Shown here: positions 1-11,048 of the stretch, one piece after another
How positions within the stretch are numbered: position 1 is the first letter of the stretch
Layout: the number at the start of each line of letters is the position of its first letter
Assembly (NCBI GenBank): GCA_030062745.1
Contig: CP099848.1
Coordinates: 6,379,685-6,443,684, forward strand
DNA from: Capitulum mitella
Lineage: Eukaryota > Arthropoda > Thecostraca > Pollicipedomorpha > Pollicipedidae
Length of the DNA stretch: 64,000 nucleotides
Reading direction: 5' to 3'
Made by a program: the position numbers and the translations under genes
Notes under the pieces: model-generated
What the model saw: only the letters and a program-made list of their open reading frames with translations
What the model was told of the DNA's origin: nothing
Database searches by the model: none

Positions 1-382
1 CTGATTGCCATGCGAATGTCTATCAGGATGGCCATGGCCTCTGCAGTGAAAACTAACGGTTGGTCTGGGAGGCGGTTGCCGAGCTCGAAGCCCGGCGATG
101 AGAGTCTAAATCCGACTTTGTCGTCAATTTTGGACCCGTCTGTGTACATGAATGATTTGTGGTTGTTGACAGTGGTGTACTCGTGGAACTTGGCGAGTAT
201 CTCTGTTTGTGTTACGTCTGTTTGTCGTTCTGTGAGTAGGCGTTCTACAGTAGTTGGTTTGCGAATCCAGAATGGCCTGAGGGACGGCCTGGGCGCAGTG
301 GGCGGTACGGCAAACTGAAGGTCTGCCAGAGCCGTGCTTATTTGAACGTGACATGGTGGGCGTTTGCGTGCTGCACGGCTCT
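1..382 (-). mobile_element. Non-LTR retrotransposon fragment, RNase H region (runs off left edge)
   Basis: On the minus strand a frame without an ATG stays open from about 382 to the window edge. It reads through a typical RNase H start (YTDGSKIDDKVGFRLSS) and on to FTAEAMAIL, the Asp and Glu positions of RNase H in I/R1/Jockey-group retrotransposons. The preceding RPFWIRKPTTVERLL resembles the linker between reverse transcriptase and RNase H. RNase H would remove the RNA strand after target-primed reverse transcription. The rest of the element lies outside the window, so I cannot tell whether it is intact. An in-frame stop just upstream (TAG near 383-385) suggests truncation or decay. I am confident it is retroelement-derived, less so of the clade. 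Confidence 0.75.
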
Positions 383-1090
383 TGTCCAGCTATTATCCAG
401 TCCAGTCCTGAATTTTAGCCCTCCTCCTTATGTGGAAACCATTGGGGCCACTGACTTAAAAAACCTTAATAACTCAAATGCATGGGGCCCCTAGGCCTGG
501 CAGAGGACCTGACCACTTTCAAATGCCCCAAATACACCCAGATCTCCTGGTCAAGTCCAATAACCCTCAGTACAGGCACAGGGTATTCAGGGGAGGACCA
601 GGGGCCCTTGGTGCATCCAGGGCTCAATGGACCTCTGACATTAGCCACAGGGCCCGCGATTTCCAATTGACCCCCAGATACACTGAAGCCCTTGCAGTGG
701 CGTGCCTAGGATTTCCTCCAGGAAGGGTCAAATGTGGTCGAGGCGAGCTTGCGGCCAAGGGGGCCCTCTTCGTGGCTTAGGGGACGCTATTTTGGATTCG
801 AAGGTCCTTTCTAGGCCTCAGGATTCCATTTTGATGTCTTGGAGGCCAGCTTTGGCGTGTCGGGCGTACTACGCGCGCTTGAAAGCCGAAACTGCCAAAA
901 AGTGGTGAAGCCTTCAGGTCCCACCAACTCCAGGGGGATGCCCCCTTGGGTAGGCCACTGGGCCCATGTTCAAATTCAGAGACCCTCCACGTATCGGCCT
1001 CTAGAGAGGGAGAGGAGCCAATAGTTTATTCAGGAGCCGATTTAAAGTCAGGAGCCCTGGCTTTCGACGGCCGTCTTCAATCATCAAATA
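383..1090. other. No gene recognised; GGGCCC/AGG-rich unique or old repeat DNA
   Basis: The short ORFs here overlap in several frames and on both strands and have no recognisable domain. The base composition (many ggggccc, ccagg, cccag words) suggests an old, degenerate repeat. I see no splice-bounded exon. Confidence 0.5.
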
Positions 1091-1097
1091 AAATGTC

Positions 1098-1148
1098 ATT
1101 TTCATGAAATGAAACGAATGAAATGAATGAATGAAATGAAATGAAACA
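1098..1148. repeat. AATGA/AATGAA microsatellite
   Basis: Imperfect run of aatga, aatgaa and gaatgaa units, A/T/G on the plus strand with almost no C. A simple repeat with no visible role. Confidence 0.8.
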
Positions 1149-1149
1149 A

Positions 1150-2820
1150 AGATGTCATGAAGAAGATTTTGCACGTCTGGAGTCTCTGGACCTGTTCAGG
1201 GGTAAGGACCCTTGGTGTATTTGAGAGCCCATTAAGAGCAAGGGTTTGGGGCCCGTACTCTGCTTGTCACCTATCGTAGACCAGGACGAGCGAGTTTTCC
1301 TATACGCAATCCGTCCCACGAAGCCCTAATTAGCTGCAAGCCGGGTTAATGCTAATAGACTACAGCGAGAGTGATGTCTCACTATGGAACAACACGAACA
1401 AATCGTTGTGGACGAGGAAGGGGAGTGTGTAACCTTTACGATGCCCTTGAAGGTCAAAATGGGTGACGTAGCTGGAGAGCACTGCAAGCAGGATATATAT
1501 ATATATATTTATATCTTATTAAAGAACACTGCATAATGCTACTGCATAACACGCGTAGTGTGCATCTACAAATGTACCTTTGGGAGACTGCAAGCTCCAG
1601 TCCGGTTGTATCTGCATTGGCCATACCATTACCTCTCTTTCTAGTAAGACACCTCATTTGCTGTTTGCAGTCAGGGGCTCCTCTCTTCCACACTTGTGAT
1701 GCAGGCGGCTGCAGGCTGAACAGACAAGGTTTGACTGATATGTCTATTTTTGCGCACAGTAGTGACCGGAAGTGCTTCCAAATTACCGAAACGTTGCTAG
1801 TTCTCATGCGAAAGCCGGTCATTAACAACCAACTGGGACATGGTTGAATGCTCACGCTTTGGAAGTTGGCTTAAATTTACACGGTGAGCTCTGCTTACGA
1901 CGTGGTAGCTTGGCATTTTGCCTTGTACATTTCGTTTCTTGGCAATGTTTTCCAATTTCGTTTCCCGGGAAATTTCAGCTTTGAAGTGATTTTAGGTAAT
2001 CTTGTCAGCAACAGAGTACTTTCACGACCTTTCAGTTTTTCAGTTGCGCCACAGATCATGACTTTCATTGCATTTCATCCACCGATTGCATGTCATTCTC
2101 ATTTTCATGCCATAAGTGTGACGAAAAGTTGGCCTGAAAAGAATATATGAGTGATTTCGGTAGTGTTCTTTCCCAACTTGATTAAGATGCTAGGAAAGAG
2201 GCGAGAGATATTGACCTCACCCAAAAGAAAATAGCACTACCCCTATCATGCAGTGATTAAGCTAAGTGACTAAGTGACTAAGACTTGTATTAAAGGACTG
2301 GACATTTACGAATATATGTGGTTCTTAAAATTAAAATTCCTAAATGTTAGGCTCCCACACCGGCAATCGGTGACCAGTCGCGAGAAAAACCTACGATGAA
2401 AATGTTTTCAAAATTGGTCTGCATTTACCCTTAATGCGCATCGACCCTGAAGTTTAACTACACGACCCAAGGAAGTGGCATGCGGATCGCTTAGAGTGCA
2501 TTTTGTGCACTACAGAACTCCGAATATCCTGCAAACAGGCACTCACTGCAGTATTAGGACCACTAGAGACCGTTAGTTCGTAGCTCCATCCCAGTTTTTG
2601 TTTGTTTTTATCTAAAATCTGGTGATTATCCTTTGAGTTTGCGGACATCCCCTCGTAGCAACTGCTATCGGGAGTGCCTTGACTAGCTTGTTAATTTGGG
2701 AGGAAAAAACCTTCATTAACTTGAAATGCCCTCCGTGAAGCAAAATTCCTCGACCTCCTTTTGTTCGGGCGCAAACATGTCCCGCAGTACGTAAACGACG
2801 TCTTGAGAACTGCCCGATTA
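1150..2820. other. No gene recognised
   Basis: Mixed-composition DNA with only short ORFs lacking recognisable motifs. A short TA run lies at about 1495-1512. The 133-aa and 103-aa ORFs near 1454-1855 overlap on opposite strands and show no family features, so I treat them as chance. Confidence 0.5.
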
Positions 2821-2823
2821 TAG

Positions 2824-3162
2824 ACCGCCGTTAACAGCGCCATTGCCGGGTGTGCTCTGGCAGACTTCGTGACGACGAGCTCGCGGGCCTTGCTCCGCAC
2901 AGTGCACATCAGCAACGCCTTCTACCACGCTGACCCGAGCGTCTGGCCGGAGCGGGAGGACTACAGGGAGGCTGACGTCCTCGCCCGTGGCCTCGGCGTC
3001 ACGAACGACCGCGCCGAGCGAGGCGTCGCACTCATCCAAGAGCACAGCCGCTGTCTCACAAAGGACGGAGAGCAGCTACAGTTCGTGCTCCAGGTCGTCA
3101 GCGACCATCGGGAGCGGTTCCCCGACAGCCAGAAACGCACACTGACCGCTGCCAGACGCTAG
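2824..3162 (+). CDS. Exon-like coding fragment, C-terminal part of an uncharacterised arthropod protein family
   Basis: A 113-codon frame opens after TAG at 2821 and ends at TAG 3160-3162. It has no ATG near its start but a good acceptor inside it (tgtgctctggcag, AG at 2862-2863), so it may be a terminal exon. The protein contains VTNDRAERGVALIQEHS, then LTKDGEQLQFVLQVVSDHR, then FPDSQKRTL. From memory, this order (a 'VNDxAERG' block followed by a 'TKDxEQxQFLLQVV' block) is the C-terminal signature of a widespread family of uncharacterised proteins in arthropods and other invertebrates, often multicopy and possibly of mobile-element origin. The rest of the gene is not visible, so it may be an orphan exon or a dead copy. 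Composition is much richer in GC than its flanks, as expected of coding DNA here. Confidence 0.45.
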   Translation, partial: TAVNSAIAGCALADFVTTSSRALLRTVHISNAFYHADPSVWPEREDYREADVLARGLGVTNDRAERGVALIQEHSRCLTKDGEQLQFVLQVVSDHRERFPDSQKRTLTAARR

Positions 3163-3169
3163 CCGGGCA

Positions 3170-4010
3170 GACGTGTGGACAGGAGGCGCCGCCGGGCGTT
3201 ATCCGACCAGGACAAAGGCGCTGGACGTCGGGCTGCGGTGGGGCGTTGTTGTACGGCTGTTAGCGGCGCTCGTCGAGTACCGTGACACTATTGGTGACAC
3301 CGGTGTCAGGAGCGAGTGATACCGGTGGCGGCCTGGAGCGGGCGATGGCGATGGGGGCCTAGATCTGATAATCGCAGTGTTGGTCATTACGTTATTGCGT
3401 CAGCCGGCGGCGGCGGGTGCGGTTGGCGGCCGCCCCTTTTCTGAGTGGAAGTCGGATCTAGATCAAGCGCTGTGAGCTCAGAATTCCCCGGGCGGCGGCA
3501 GCCCGAGCCCAGGGCATCCCGCCAACGTGTCTGCATAGTTGGAGAACTTGGATCAACGTGATTATCCGCCATTATTACTATATGGCAAATTGTCAGTCAT
3601 TCGTGGGGGAATTTTGCATGCGCTGACGCTTGGTGCGGGCACTCGCTTAATAGATACGCTGCATGTACCCAGTGCTGGTATCCGGGGCATGCATTGCGTT
3701 TACGTTCTTTTGACTAGTTCAGGGCCATGAACTAGATTCATCCTAAATAAACAAATGAATAAATAAAAACAGAGGGTGGTCGACAGTCATGAGTCCCTAA
3801 TCTTGAGTTCTTTAAACTCCAGATGAAAAGGACGGATTTAGATACCAGTATCAGGGACAAACTTAAAGGTGGGTGCCCAATGCAAAAATACTAGCTAAAT
3901 TTCACCTAGACTTGGTACAGGTGTTTCTAGCTGGATGGTAACACATTCCTGGTGTGGGGTTAATAAATCCCTAAATCGAATTTTCGCCCTTATGCTAAGG
4001 ACCCCTTGAT
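3170..4010. other. No gene recognised; GC-rich then AT-rich, AATAAA-containing
   Basis: The first 350 bases are GC-rich with overlapping meaningless ORFs. Tandem AATAAA-type words occur near 3750-3770 and could be the 3' end of the exon-like fragment or of an old element. No coding exon was found. Confidence 0.4.

Positions 4011-4090
<80 letters not shown>
4011..4090. repeat. (CA)n(TA)n microsatellite
   Basis: About 12 CA dinucleotides run directly into about 27 TA dinucleotides. A compound microsatellite. Confidence 0.95.
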
Positions 4091-4092
<2 letters not shown>

Positions 4093-4099
4093 ACTGTGC

Positions 4100-4705
4100 A
4101 TATAATATTATCTGAAAACGTTTCCATTCATCTGAATCCACTCTATTTCTGAAACTTCATTTTATGGCTGTTGTGATATAGGATACGTGCACTGACATTT
4201 TAGGTCATAGCTCCGTGACCCAACCTGATATCGACCTGAAACTTGATACAGAAGTAGAGAGCAGCCTTCCTTGTCATATATATCCCAGCTTTGGCATTTG
4301 AAAAAAAACAGCGCCAAACTTTTTGCTATAAAACCAAATTTTGGCTTTTGACCTTGACCTGACCTTGTAGAGTTACCTCTGATGAATAAAATTGTATTTT
4401 TATGTTGCCCAATTATTCACCCACACATCCCTATAATATTTTAAATTCTATCTTAAAAACGCTATTTTTGACATCCATTTTCCTTTTACATTCAACAGGG
4501 CCAAAAATGGCCTTAGGTGCCTCCCAAAAACATTTCCTTGCTCCGCCCCTGAGCAAAAAAGAATTACGAAGTTTTGATCACAGTACGTAGAAGGAATAGC
4601 TAGGAAAAGTGACAAAATTTCGTGAAGCTGCGTCAAAAACCCCGAAATTGGCAAGCAAAAAACCCCAGGGGGCGGATTCTGCCTCCTGCCGGGAATAGGA
4701 TTAAA
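4100..4705 (+). repeat. Interspersed repeat family A, copy 1
   Basis: This block matches, in reverse complement, the DNA at about 33,960-34,570. Shared landmarks are gacattttaggtcatagct, a run of gaccttgacctgacctt, the segment around gcctcccaaaaacatttcc, and a G/C palindrome near its right end (ggggcggattctgcctcc). It has no ORF of note and is probably a non-autonomous transposable element. Its class is unknown to me. Confidence 0.75.
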
Positions 4706-5985
4706 ACATTACGCTTGTGGCCATCTCGAACACACTTTGTATAGTCACAAGTGGTAAGAACTACACCCATGTCTTTTTTTTTTGCAGTTTGTACTGACTC
4801 AACCCTGTTATTTTTGGTTGACAAAATGCGAATTTCCCATCGCAAAAACAGGTTCCCACCAAATTTTAGGCTCTTGCATGCTGCCGTTCCTGACGTCCGG
4901 TACATGCTGCCGTGCCTGACGTCCGGTGCCTGTGTGACACGTGAAACATGGTTTGGGTCACGGGTCTGATGATGCGGAAGGAATGTTGCATGAAGCCTTT
5001 ACAGGCGACGTACAGATTATGGTATGGGTTTCAAGTTGATGTGTGGCATGTTGTACGTGTCACGTGTCACGTGGCGCGAGCCGGACCTCTGCAGAATTCA
5101 GTTAGTCAAGGGCACGGGTTAAAGGGCGAGTGCTATTGACTCAAGACTTGGTGGAAACATGGGCCCTACTTGCAGATACTCGTATTCGTGGTCGGCAGCC
5201 GCATGCGATCCACGCGGCGATTCGCAGGCTCGTGTTTTGATTTTGGCTCGGGACCCCCGAGTGACGGAAACAGCGACCTAAATCTAATGAAATTGGTGGG
5301 TAGATGGCTAGCAGGGCTATCAAACAGCTCCCCCTATAATGGGCAAGGTGCAACGGGTCACGTGCAGCACACGTGCGCTTCCTTTCTACCCCTGCGTTTC
5401 TTATGGGCCAATTGCCGGGACGCAAACTGCACAGTTTGGTGCGTTGGTGCACGGTTTGGTCACAGTATGACTTGGAAAGACGGACGGGCAGCTGGACGAT
5501 CAGTTTCGATGGATTCAGGCACATGATGGGTGTGGTGCAACGGGCCACGCACCGTGCACCTGCGACTCTTTTATGGACCCTTTACTAGACGCGAGCAGTG
5601 CATTTCACTGAGTGATCCCATTTCAGACGACTTCGGCTCGCTGGTCGTGGCCTGATAGTTAGATCGTATGGCTGCTCATGAACAAACGCGGGTTGGAGCC
5701 CTGCCGGCCGCGGAACGTTTTCATAGCCCATAGGACGCCATTGTTATGCAGTTTCTTTCACTTTTCCACCCACCAACATGACTTGCAAGTATTTTTTATT
5801 TACGAGTAGGGGTTATGTTGGTACCAAGCGTGCGCATAGGACGGCGAGCAATATAAAGCTTTGACACTGAGAGCGCGTATGATACCACTCGGCGTCATGG
5901 TACTCTTGTAAAGCTGTTTAGATATGGTGTACGTGGTTGTATGGGTACGTTTCATCGGCACTTTTTAGCTGACCGTTTTTTTCCG
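4706..5985. other. No gene recognised; short local duplications
   Basis: Two adjacent copies of a 26-base unit (catgctgccgt-cctgacgtccggt) occur at about 4878-4930. A looser pair (ggtgcaacggg-cac) lies near 5347 and 5535. ORFs of 118 and 135 aa overlap on opposite strands and show no family features. Confidence 0.4.
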
Positions 5986-5989
5986 CGTC

Positions 5990-7970
5990 CGTGTTGAAAA
6001 CACGCTCTCCGAAAAGTTCCCACAAATAAATGGTGTACCTCAAGGCGGTGTGTTAAGTGTAGCGTTATTCGCAGATATGATTAACGACGTCGATGATGTG
6101 TTCCCCCAGCCTGTTGGCCGTGACATTTTTGTTGCTGATTTTGCCATTTGGACGAGTGCAGTAAGAGCACCATCAATGGAACGGCATCTCCAGCTGGCTG
6201 TGGACCGCGTGGAGAGATGGGGCACCATCTCTCCACGTGAATGGGTTCCGTTTTTTAATAAAGAAATAAGACCGTAGCCATGCATCTTTGTCGTCGCCGG
6301 CGACGCGGTGAAATGGCTCTCCGTTTGTATGGAGAATGCACTCCAACGGAGTCAGTGGCCAGATACCCTGGGGTATACTTTGACCGCCGCCTTACGTATA
6401 AGGCACATCTTAAAACGTTACGCGGTCGCTGTTTGAGGTCGCTGAACACATAGAGATGTGTGTCACACACATCATATGGTGCGGATAGAAGCACGCTAAT
6501 GCTCTTATATCGTTCATTCGTCCGCTCCAAGCTGGATTATGCATCTTTTGTGTATAACAGAGCGTGTGAATCCAGCAAGCACATTCTAGACACCATCCAT
6601 CGCATTGCTCTCCGCATCATCACAGAGTTCTTCCGCACATCGCCCACTGTTAGCCTTATGACTGAGTCACACGAGCCGCCACTGTCGACAAGGAGGAAAA
6701 TGCTCGGGATGCGCTCTGCCCTGAACTTACGACAGTTCCTGTTACACCCGATAAATGACGCAGTTTTTTCCACGGTCCACAGTGAGCTCCCTTCGCGGTG
6801 GACCACAGCAGCGTGCTCCGACTTTCACCTTCCGAATGCGAGCTCTGTTGCAGGAGAGCGAAATTCCAGTTCGCGGGGTGAAAAGAATAAGCCATCTGTC
6901 CACTCCTCGGCATTTGACGTCACCTTCAATAGACATCTCGCTTACAGAAATCAGGGAGAATGAAGCCATGCCAAATGCAATGAGATCGAGAGCATTGGAG
7001 TGCATGGCATCATATGACGGATACACTCTCACGTACATGGACGGATCTAAGACCCCCGGTGGTATTGGTCGTGCGTTTCTGAGCGGTTCTGTCACCCGAC
7101 TGTTCTCGTTGCCTGCACACGCATCTGTTTTTACATCGGAATTGATAGCAATCACCAAGGCGTTATGTTTCATCGACGTTGGTGGCGAATCATTACATAT
7201 CATTTTAACGGATTCCCTTAACAGTCTTATTGCTCTTAGATTTTTTTATCCATCATTTGGGACATTTCACATGTACAGGACATTTTACTACGTCTGACAC
7301 AACTGGATCGGACTGGAAAGAAAATCATCCTGTGCTGGATACCCAGTCATGTCGGAATTACGGGCAACAAGTTGGCCGATGTCGCTGCTAGGAGAGCAGC
7401 GCGGACACCATGTACACGTTCTCAACCAATCCCTGCCAGAGACTTTTATCCAGCAATTAGGAATTTCCTATACAACAAGTGACAGCGCTCTTGGGATGAG
7501 ACAGGTGGCAATAAACTCAGAACGCTAAAACCCAAGCTTGGTTTATGGTCATCCTGCTCTCGCAAGGCGAGGCGAGAAGAAATAATACTGTGCAGACTGC
7601 GTATCGGTCACACTTATATCGGTGTGGGTTCATGTTATCGGTCACGTGGGGCTGATAGGCCTCTCTGCCATCGATGTGGTGCCTTCCTCACTGTCAACCA
7701 CGTGACCCTATCGTGTCCACACTTAACTGAAAAGCGTTCACTTCACTTTGGACAGCTCGCTTCGTCTCTGACGCTCTTCGATGTACTTGGAGACAACTCG
7801 CGCTTTCTTGAATCCATACAGCTGTTTTTGTTTCTTAAAGACGCTGACTTCAGGCTGTTTATACACCTCACTAGTTAGGTAAAGCAACTTCGTTATGGGC
7901 GTAAAATGACCTCAGTAGTCGGCGCGCCCGAAAACAACAACAAACAACAACAACAAAGCCTCGATTCTGA
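5990..7970 (+). mobile_element. 5'-truncated, decayed non-LTR retrotransposon (RT and RNase H, I/R1-group type)
   Basis: Plus-strand pieces appear in element order. First is the RT motif NGVPQGGVLS with a degenerate catalytic box (FVADFAIW in place of YADD-type) near 6030-6160. Then come the RT thumb region (YPGVYFDRRLTYKAHL) near 6365-6410 and a connection region from 6460 (LYRSFVRSKLDYASFVYNRA). RNase H follows from about 7035 (TYMDGSKTPGGIG; SELIAITKAL; ILTDSLNSL; IPSHVGITGNKLAD). Last is a C-terminal Cys-His zinc-like motif near 7625-7720 (CHRCGAF-x5-HVTLSC). Frame changes and stops, for example near 6450, 7290 and 7480, show it is dead. The 3' end is a CAA-rich tail at about 7929-7958, typical of this group. 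The catalytic Asp-Asp pair is lost. Confidence 0.85.
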
Positions 7971-7974
7971 CCCC

Positions 7975-9070
7975 AGACCAAGGGCGTAACGTGTTGGTGT
8001 GGCTCTGGCATGACAGCTGAAATTTTCTTTGCGTGCCAGATGCATTTGCGGTGTATTTCAGCCAAAATACATGGCCATACGTTCAGAAAAATGCAGCTTT
8101 TGCCCTCACGAAAGGATGATTTCGTCACTTCATTTTCAATTTTGTTTTAAATTGGTCAGATTTAACCGCAAGTGTCCTTTTTCTGTCTCAGATATGCAAT
8201 TCACTGAATGAACTGAAGACGGAAAGAAAGTCTGCTGCTGATCCCTTGGGAGCCACATAAAACGTTTGGTTATTAAAACGTTTTTTTTCCAAAAATGTCT
8301 ACAGAGCAATTTGCGCTGTGATGATGGCTGGTGACCTAAATAACCTAACCTTCTCGAAAAAAATTAAGAGCTCTCTTCGACTTTCACGGAAGACCTTCTA
8401 ACGGTGCTTTGTCTACTTCTGCGGGGTCCAGTGAACGTATTAAAATAGGCCCTGATTTGACGTTAATAACAGGACGCATACACCACATGCACTGACAATG
8501 TTTTGGTGTCAAGCACGAGCTAGTCTGAAAACGTTTCAAGTGCATCTGTTGTGAACAATGCACGCAAGCACGTGAACGAAATGGACGGATTTTACGGTGA
8601 ATAACGAATTAACTAAATGGGCCTAAACAAGCGGCAAAATCGTATTATAATCTTATGTTCACTCCTTTTGCTGAAGTACCCGTCATGCTATTGACCTTAA
8701 CATTTAGGGACCCGGTCCCAGCGCGCCTAAAGGGACATTGAGTTAGTAAATCGATTTTAATTCCGACCACCACAGTACAATGGTAGTGGATAATGCTCTC
8801 TCAATTCGCCACCCCAAACAACGTCTGCTGATTGCCTAAAATCATTACCTCCAATGAAAGCAAAAGCTCTTTTCTGTGGAAACACCAAAAGGCTTACAAC
8901 AATTAATCCATCCAAGTGCGGTATCCGTTATTGCTAATGCGGCAGTCCCAATGCAGCGAAAGCACACATCCAAATTACACAGGTCGGTTCCATTTTGGCC
9001 GTGGACCTAATGAAGCAACTCGTGGAAAAGCCAGCCGATGAATATTTCAGCGCCTTGCGCGGTCCCAATC
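7975..9070. other. No gene recognised; upstream region of the receptor gene
   Basis: Moderate-GC to AT-rich DNA with short ORFs only. It separates the dead retroelement from the receptor promoter. No exon with plausible splice sites was found. Confidence 0.5.
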
Positions 9071-9074
9071 TCCT

Positions 9075-9081
9075 TATAAAA
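9075..9081 (+). promoter_or_regulatory. TATA box of the ionotropic receptor gene
   Basis: TATAAAA lies 42-48 bases upstream of the ATG at 9123. An initiator-like CACAGTG at 9108-9114 sits about 33 bases downstream of the box, a normal spacing. This predicts a 5' leader of only about 10-20 bases with no intron. Confidence 0.6.
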
Positions 9082-9122
9082 GGCGGTGCGTCGCCGAGGT
9101 CCGTCCCACAGTGCCACACACA

Positions 9123-11048
9123 ATGGCCGCCATCACAGCTCTCCTCTACCTTGGTCTGGTCTCGGCCTCTGGCGCCGCCGGCGTCGCCGACCAGCTGGAG
9201 GCCGTCGTCGTGCGCATGACGCGCCGGCACGACACCGTCATCTTGCGCGAGTGCGGCGGCGGCGACGACGGCGGCGGCGGCGGCGACGGCGGCAGCGGCA
9301 GGGCGGTGGCGGCCATCCACGCGTCGGCGCGCTCCGTGCAGACGGTGTGCCTCGGCGAGCGGCCGGCCGGCCAGCGGCGCGACCTGGCCGCCAAGACGTG
9401 CCTGTTCTGGCTGGCCGAGGCGGCCTGGCGGCGGCCGGAGCTGGCACGGCCGGCGGCTCTGCCCGGCCACTGGGGCCACGCCTGCGAGCGGCTGGCCGTC
9501 GTCGAGCGCGAGAAGAACGTCAGCCAGTCGTTCGGCCGCCGCCTGCTGGACTTTCAGCGCGCGCAGACCATCTCGTCCGTGATGACGTCCGCCGACGGGG
9601 GCCGCGTGCGCGTCTTCGTCCATCACATCGACTGCGTGACCGGCACCGTGCGCGCCATGGAGCGACTGCGCGCTAACGCGACGCCCTCCGCCGGCGACGA
9701 CGGGCTGTTCGAGTCGAACCGCGTCAGCCTGCGCGGCCACCACCTGCGCGTGGCCACCACGGCCGCGGCCGGCACGCTGTTCACGCGCTTCGTCCGCGGC
9801 TCGGACGGCGACGCCGTCGAGGGCGTGGAGGTGAACATGCTGGAGGCGGTGGCGGCCAGTCTGGGCTTCAGCTACAGCTGGGAGCACCCGCGCTCGCCGG
9901 AAGGCGTGTTCGGCTCGCTGCTGGCTAACGGGTCGTGGACGGGCGTGGTGGGGGCGGTGGTGGCCGGCCGCGCCGACCTGGCCATCGGCGACATCTCCGT
10001 GACGCTGCAGCGGAGCGCCGTGGTCGACTACACTCAGCCGTACCACATGGAGCCCAGCTGCCTGCTGCTGGAGCGGCCGCGCCAGCTGCCGCGCTGGCTG
10101 GTCGTGGCGCTGCCTTTCGACGCGCCCACCTGGCTGCTGTTGCTGGTGTCCGTGGTGGGCGGCGCGCTGGTGCTGGCCACGGCGCCGGCCATGCTGCCGC
10201 GCCGCTGGCCGTGGCGGCGACGCTTCCAGGAGGCCCTCTTCTTCACGGCCAACACGCTCACCTCGCAGAGCCTGGTGCTGCGACCGGAGCGCTCCATGCA
10301 GCGTGTCATCCTCTGCTTCTGGTGGCTGCTCTGCGTGGTCGTCAGCATCAGCTACCGCACGGTGCTCACCTCGAACCTGTCGGCGCCTTTCTTCGAGAAG
10401 CCGATCGAGTCGCTGCGCAACCTGGCCGACTCGCCGCTCGCCGTCAAGGTGGTCAAAGGCACGGCCCAGCACCGCTTTTTCGTGTCGTTCGCCGACTCGG
10501 ACTCGTACCTCGCCCGCGTCGTGCCCCGGCTCAGCCACTACCCGATCGAGCTGCTGGCCCGGCCGAGCGCGCCGCTGCAGCCGCGCGCCGCCTACGTCAA
10601 CGAGCTGACGCTGATGCGCCAGTTCCTGGCGGCGCGCCGGGATCGGCACCGCTTCTACATCTCGCGCGCGCGCTTCTACCAGACGGGCCTGGCATGGCCG
10701 GTGCGGCGCGGCGCCTGCTTCACGCCGCTGCTGGACCGCGCCAACATGCGGCTGCTGCACTCGGGCGTGATCCAGCGCTGGATGCCGCGCGTCCAGACGG
10801 AGCCGGCCGGCCGCGCGCAGCAGTCGCTCACCGTCAGGGACCTGTCGGCCGCCTTCCTGGCGCTCTGCGCTGGGCTCGCGGCCGCCACTGTTGCACTCCT
10901 GCTCGAGCGCTGCCTGGCGGCCCGCGGCCGGCGGGAGATCGGTGCGGCGTCACGGATCGAGGCTCTCCGGGCCGGAGCGGGCCGCGTTCTGAAGCGGGCT
11001 TGGACGGAGAGGTCTCCGGCGTCCACAGATGTAGCGGCACGGGCTTAG
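9123..11048 (+). CDS. Ionotropic receptor (variant ionotropic glutamate receptor), intronless, 641 aa
   Basis: Ligand-gated cation channel subunit of the IR family, expected in the plasma membrane of chemosensory neurons. Residues 1-20 form a signal peptide (MAAITALLYLGLVSASG). Residues 20-200 are a poorly conserved extracellular region with a Gly/Asp-rich stretch at 45-59. Lobe S1 spans about 207-318 and keeps the ligand-contact Arg (R297, in ISVTLQRSAVVDY) followed by DYTQPY. TM1 is about 333-355, the pore helix and loop 368-385 (ALFFTANTLTSQS), TM3 394-417 followed by TSNLSAPF (the SYTANLAAF-like motif of glutamate receptors), lobe S2 about 430-565, and TM4 572-597. The start is ATG 9123, because an in-frame GTG at 9111 would precede the signal peptide. 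With one exon and a strongly divergent ligand lobe it resembles the divergent, species-specific IR class rather than a conserved co-receptor. Third codon positions are extremely GC-rich. Confidence 0.92.
   Translation: MAAITALLYLGLVSASGAAGVADQLEAVVVRMTRRHDTVILRECGGGDDGGGGGDGGSGRAVAAIHASARSVQTVCLGERPAGQRRDLAAKTCLFWLAEAAWRRPELARPAALPGHWGHACERLAVVEREKNVSQSFGRRLLDFQRAQTISSVMTSADGGRVRVFVHHIDCVTGTVRAMERLRANATPSAGDDGLFESNRVSLRGHHLRVATTAAAGTLFTRFVRGSDGDAVEGVEVNMLEAVAASLGFSYSWEHPRSPEGVFGSLLANGSWTGVVGAVVAGRADLAIGDISVTLQRSAVVDYTQPYHMEPSCLLLERPRQLPRWLVVALPFDAPTWLLLLVSVVGGALVLATAPAMLPRRWPWRRRFQEALFFTANTLTSQSLVLRPERSMQRVILCFWWLLCVVVSISYRTVLTSNLSAPFFEKPIESLRNLADSPLAVKVVKGTAQHRFFVSFADSDSYLARVVPRLSHYPIELLARPSAPLQPRAAYVNELTLMRQFLAARRDRHRFYISRARFYQTGLAWPVRRGACFTPLLDRANMRLLHSGVIQRWMPRVQTEPAGRAQQSLTVRDLSAAFLALCAGLAAATVALLLERCLAARGRREIGAASRIEALRAGAGRVLKRAWTERSPASTDVAARA

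Noticed and set aside
8934-10760. 608-aa ORF on the minus strand opposite the ionotropic receptor
   Set aside because: It is rich in Arg, Ala, His and Gln with no domain and mirrors the GC-rich third positions of the receptor gene. The sense frame has a complete channel architecture.
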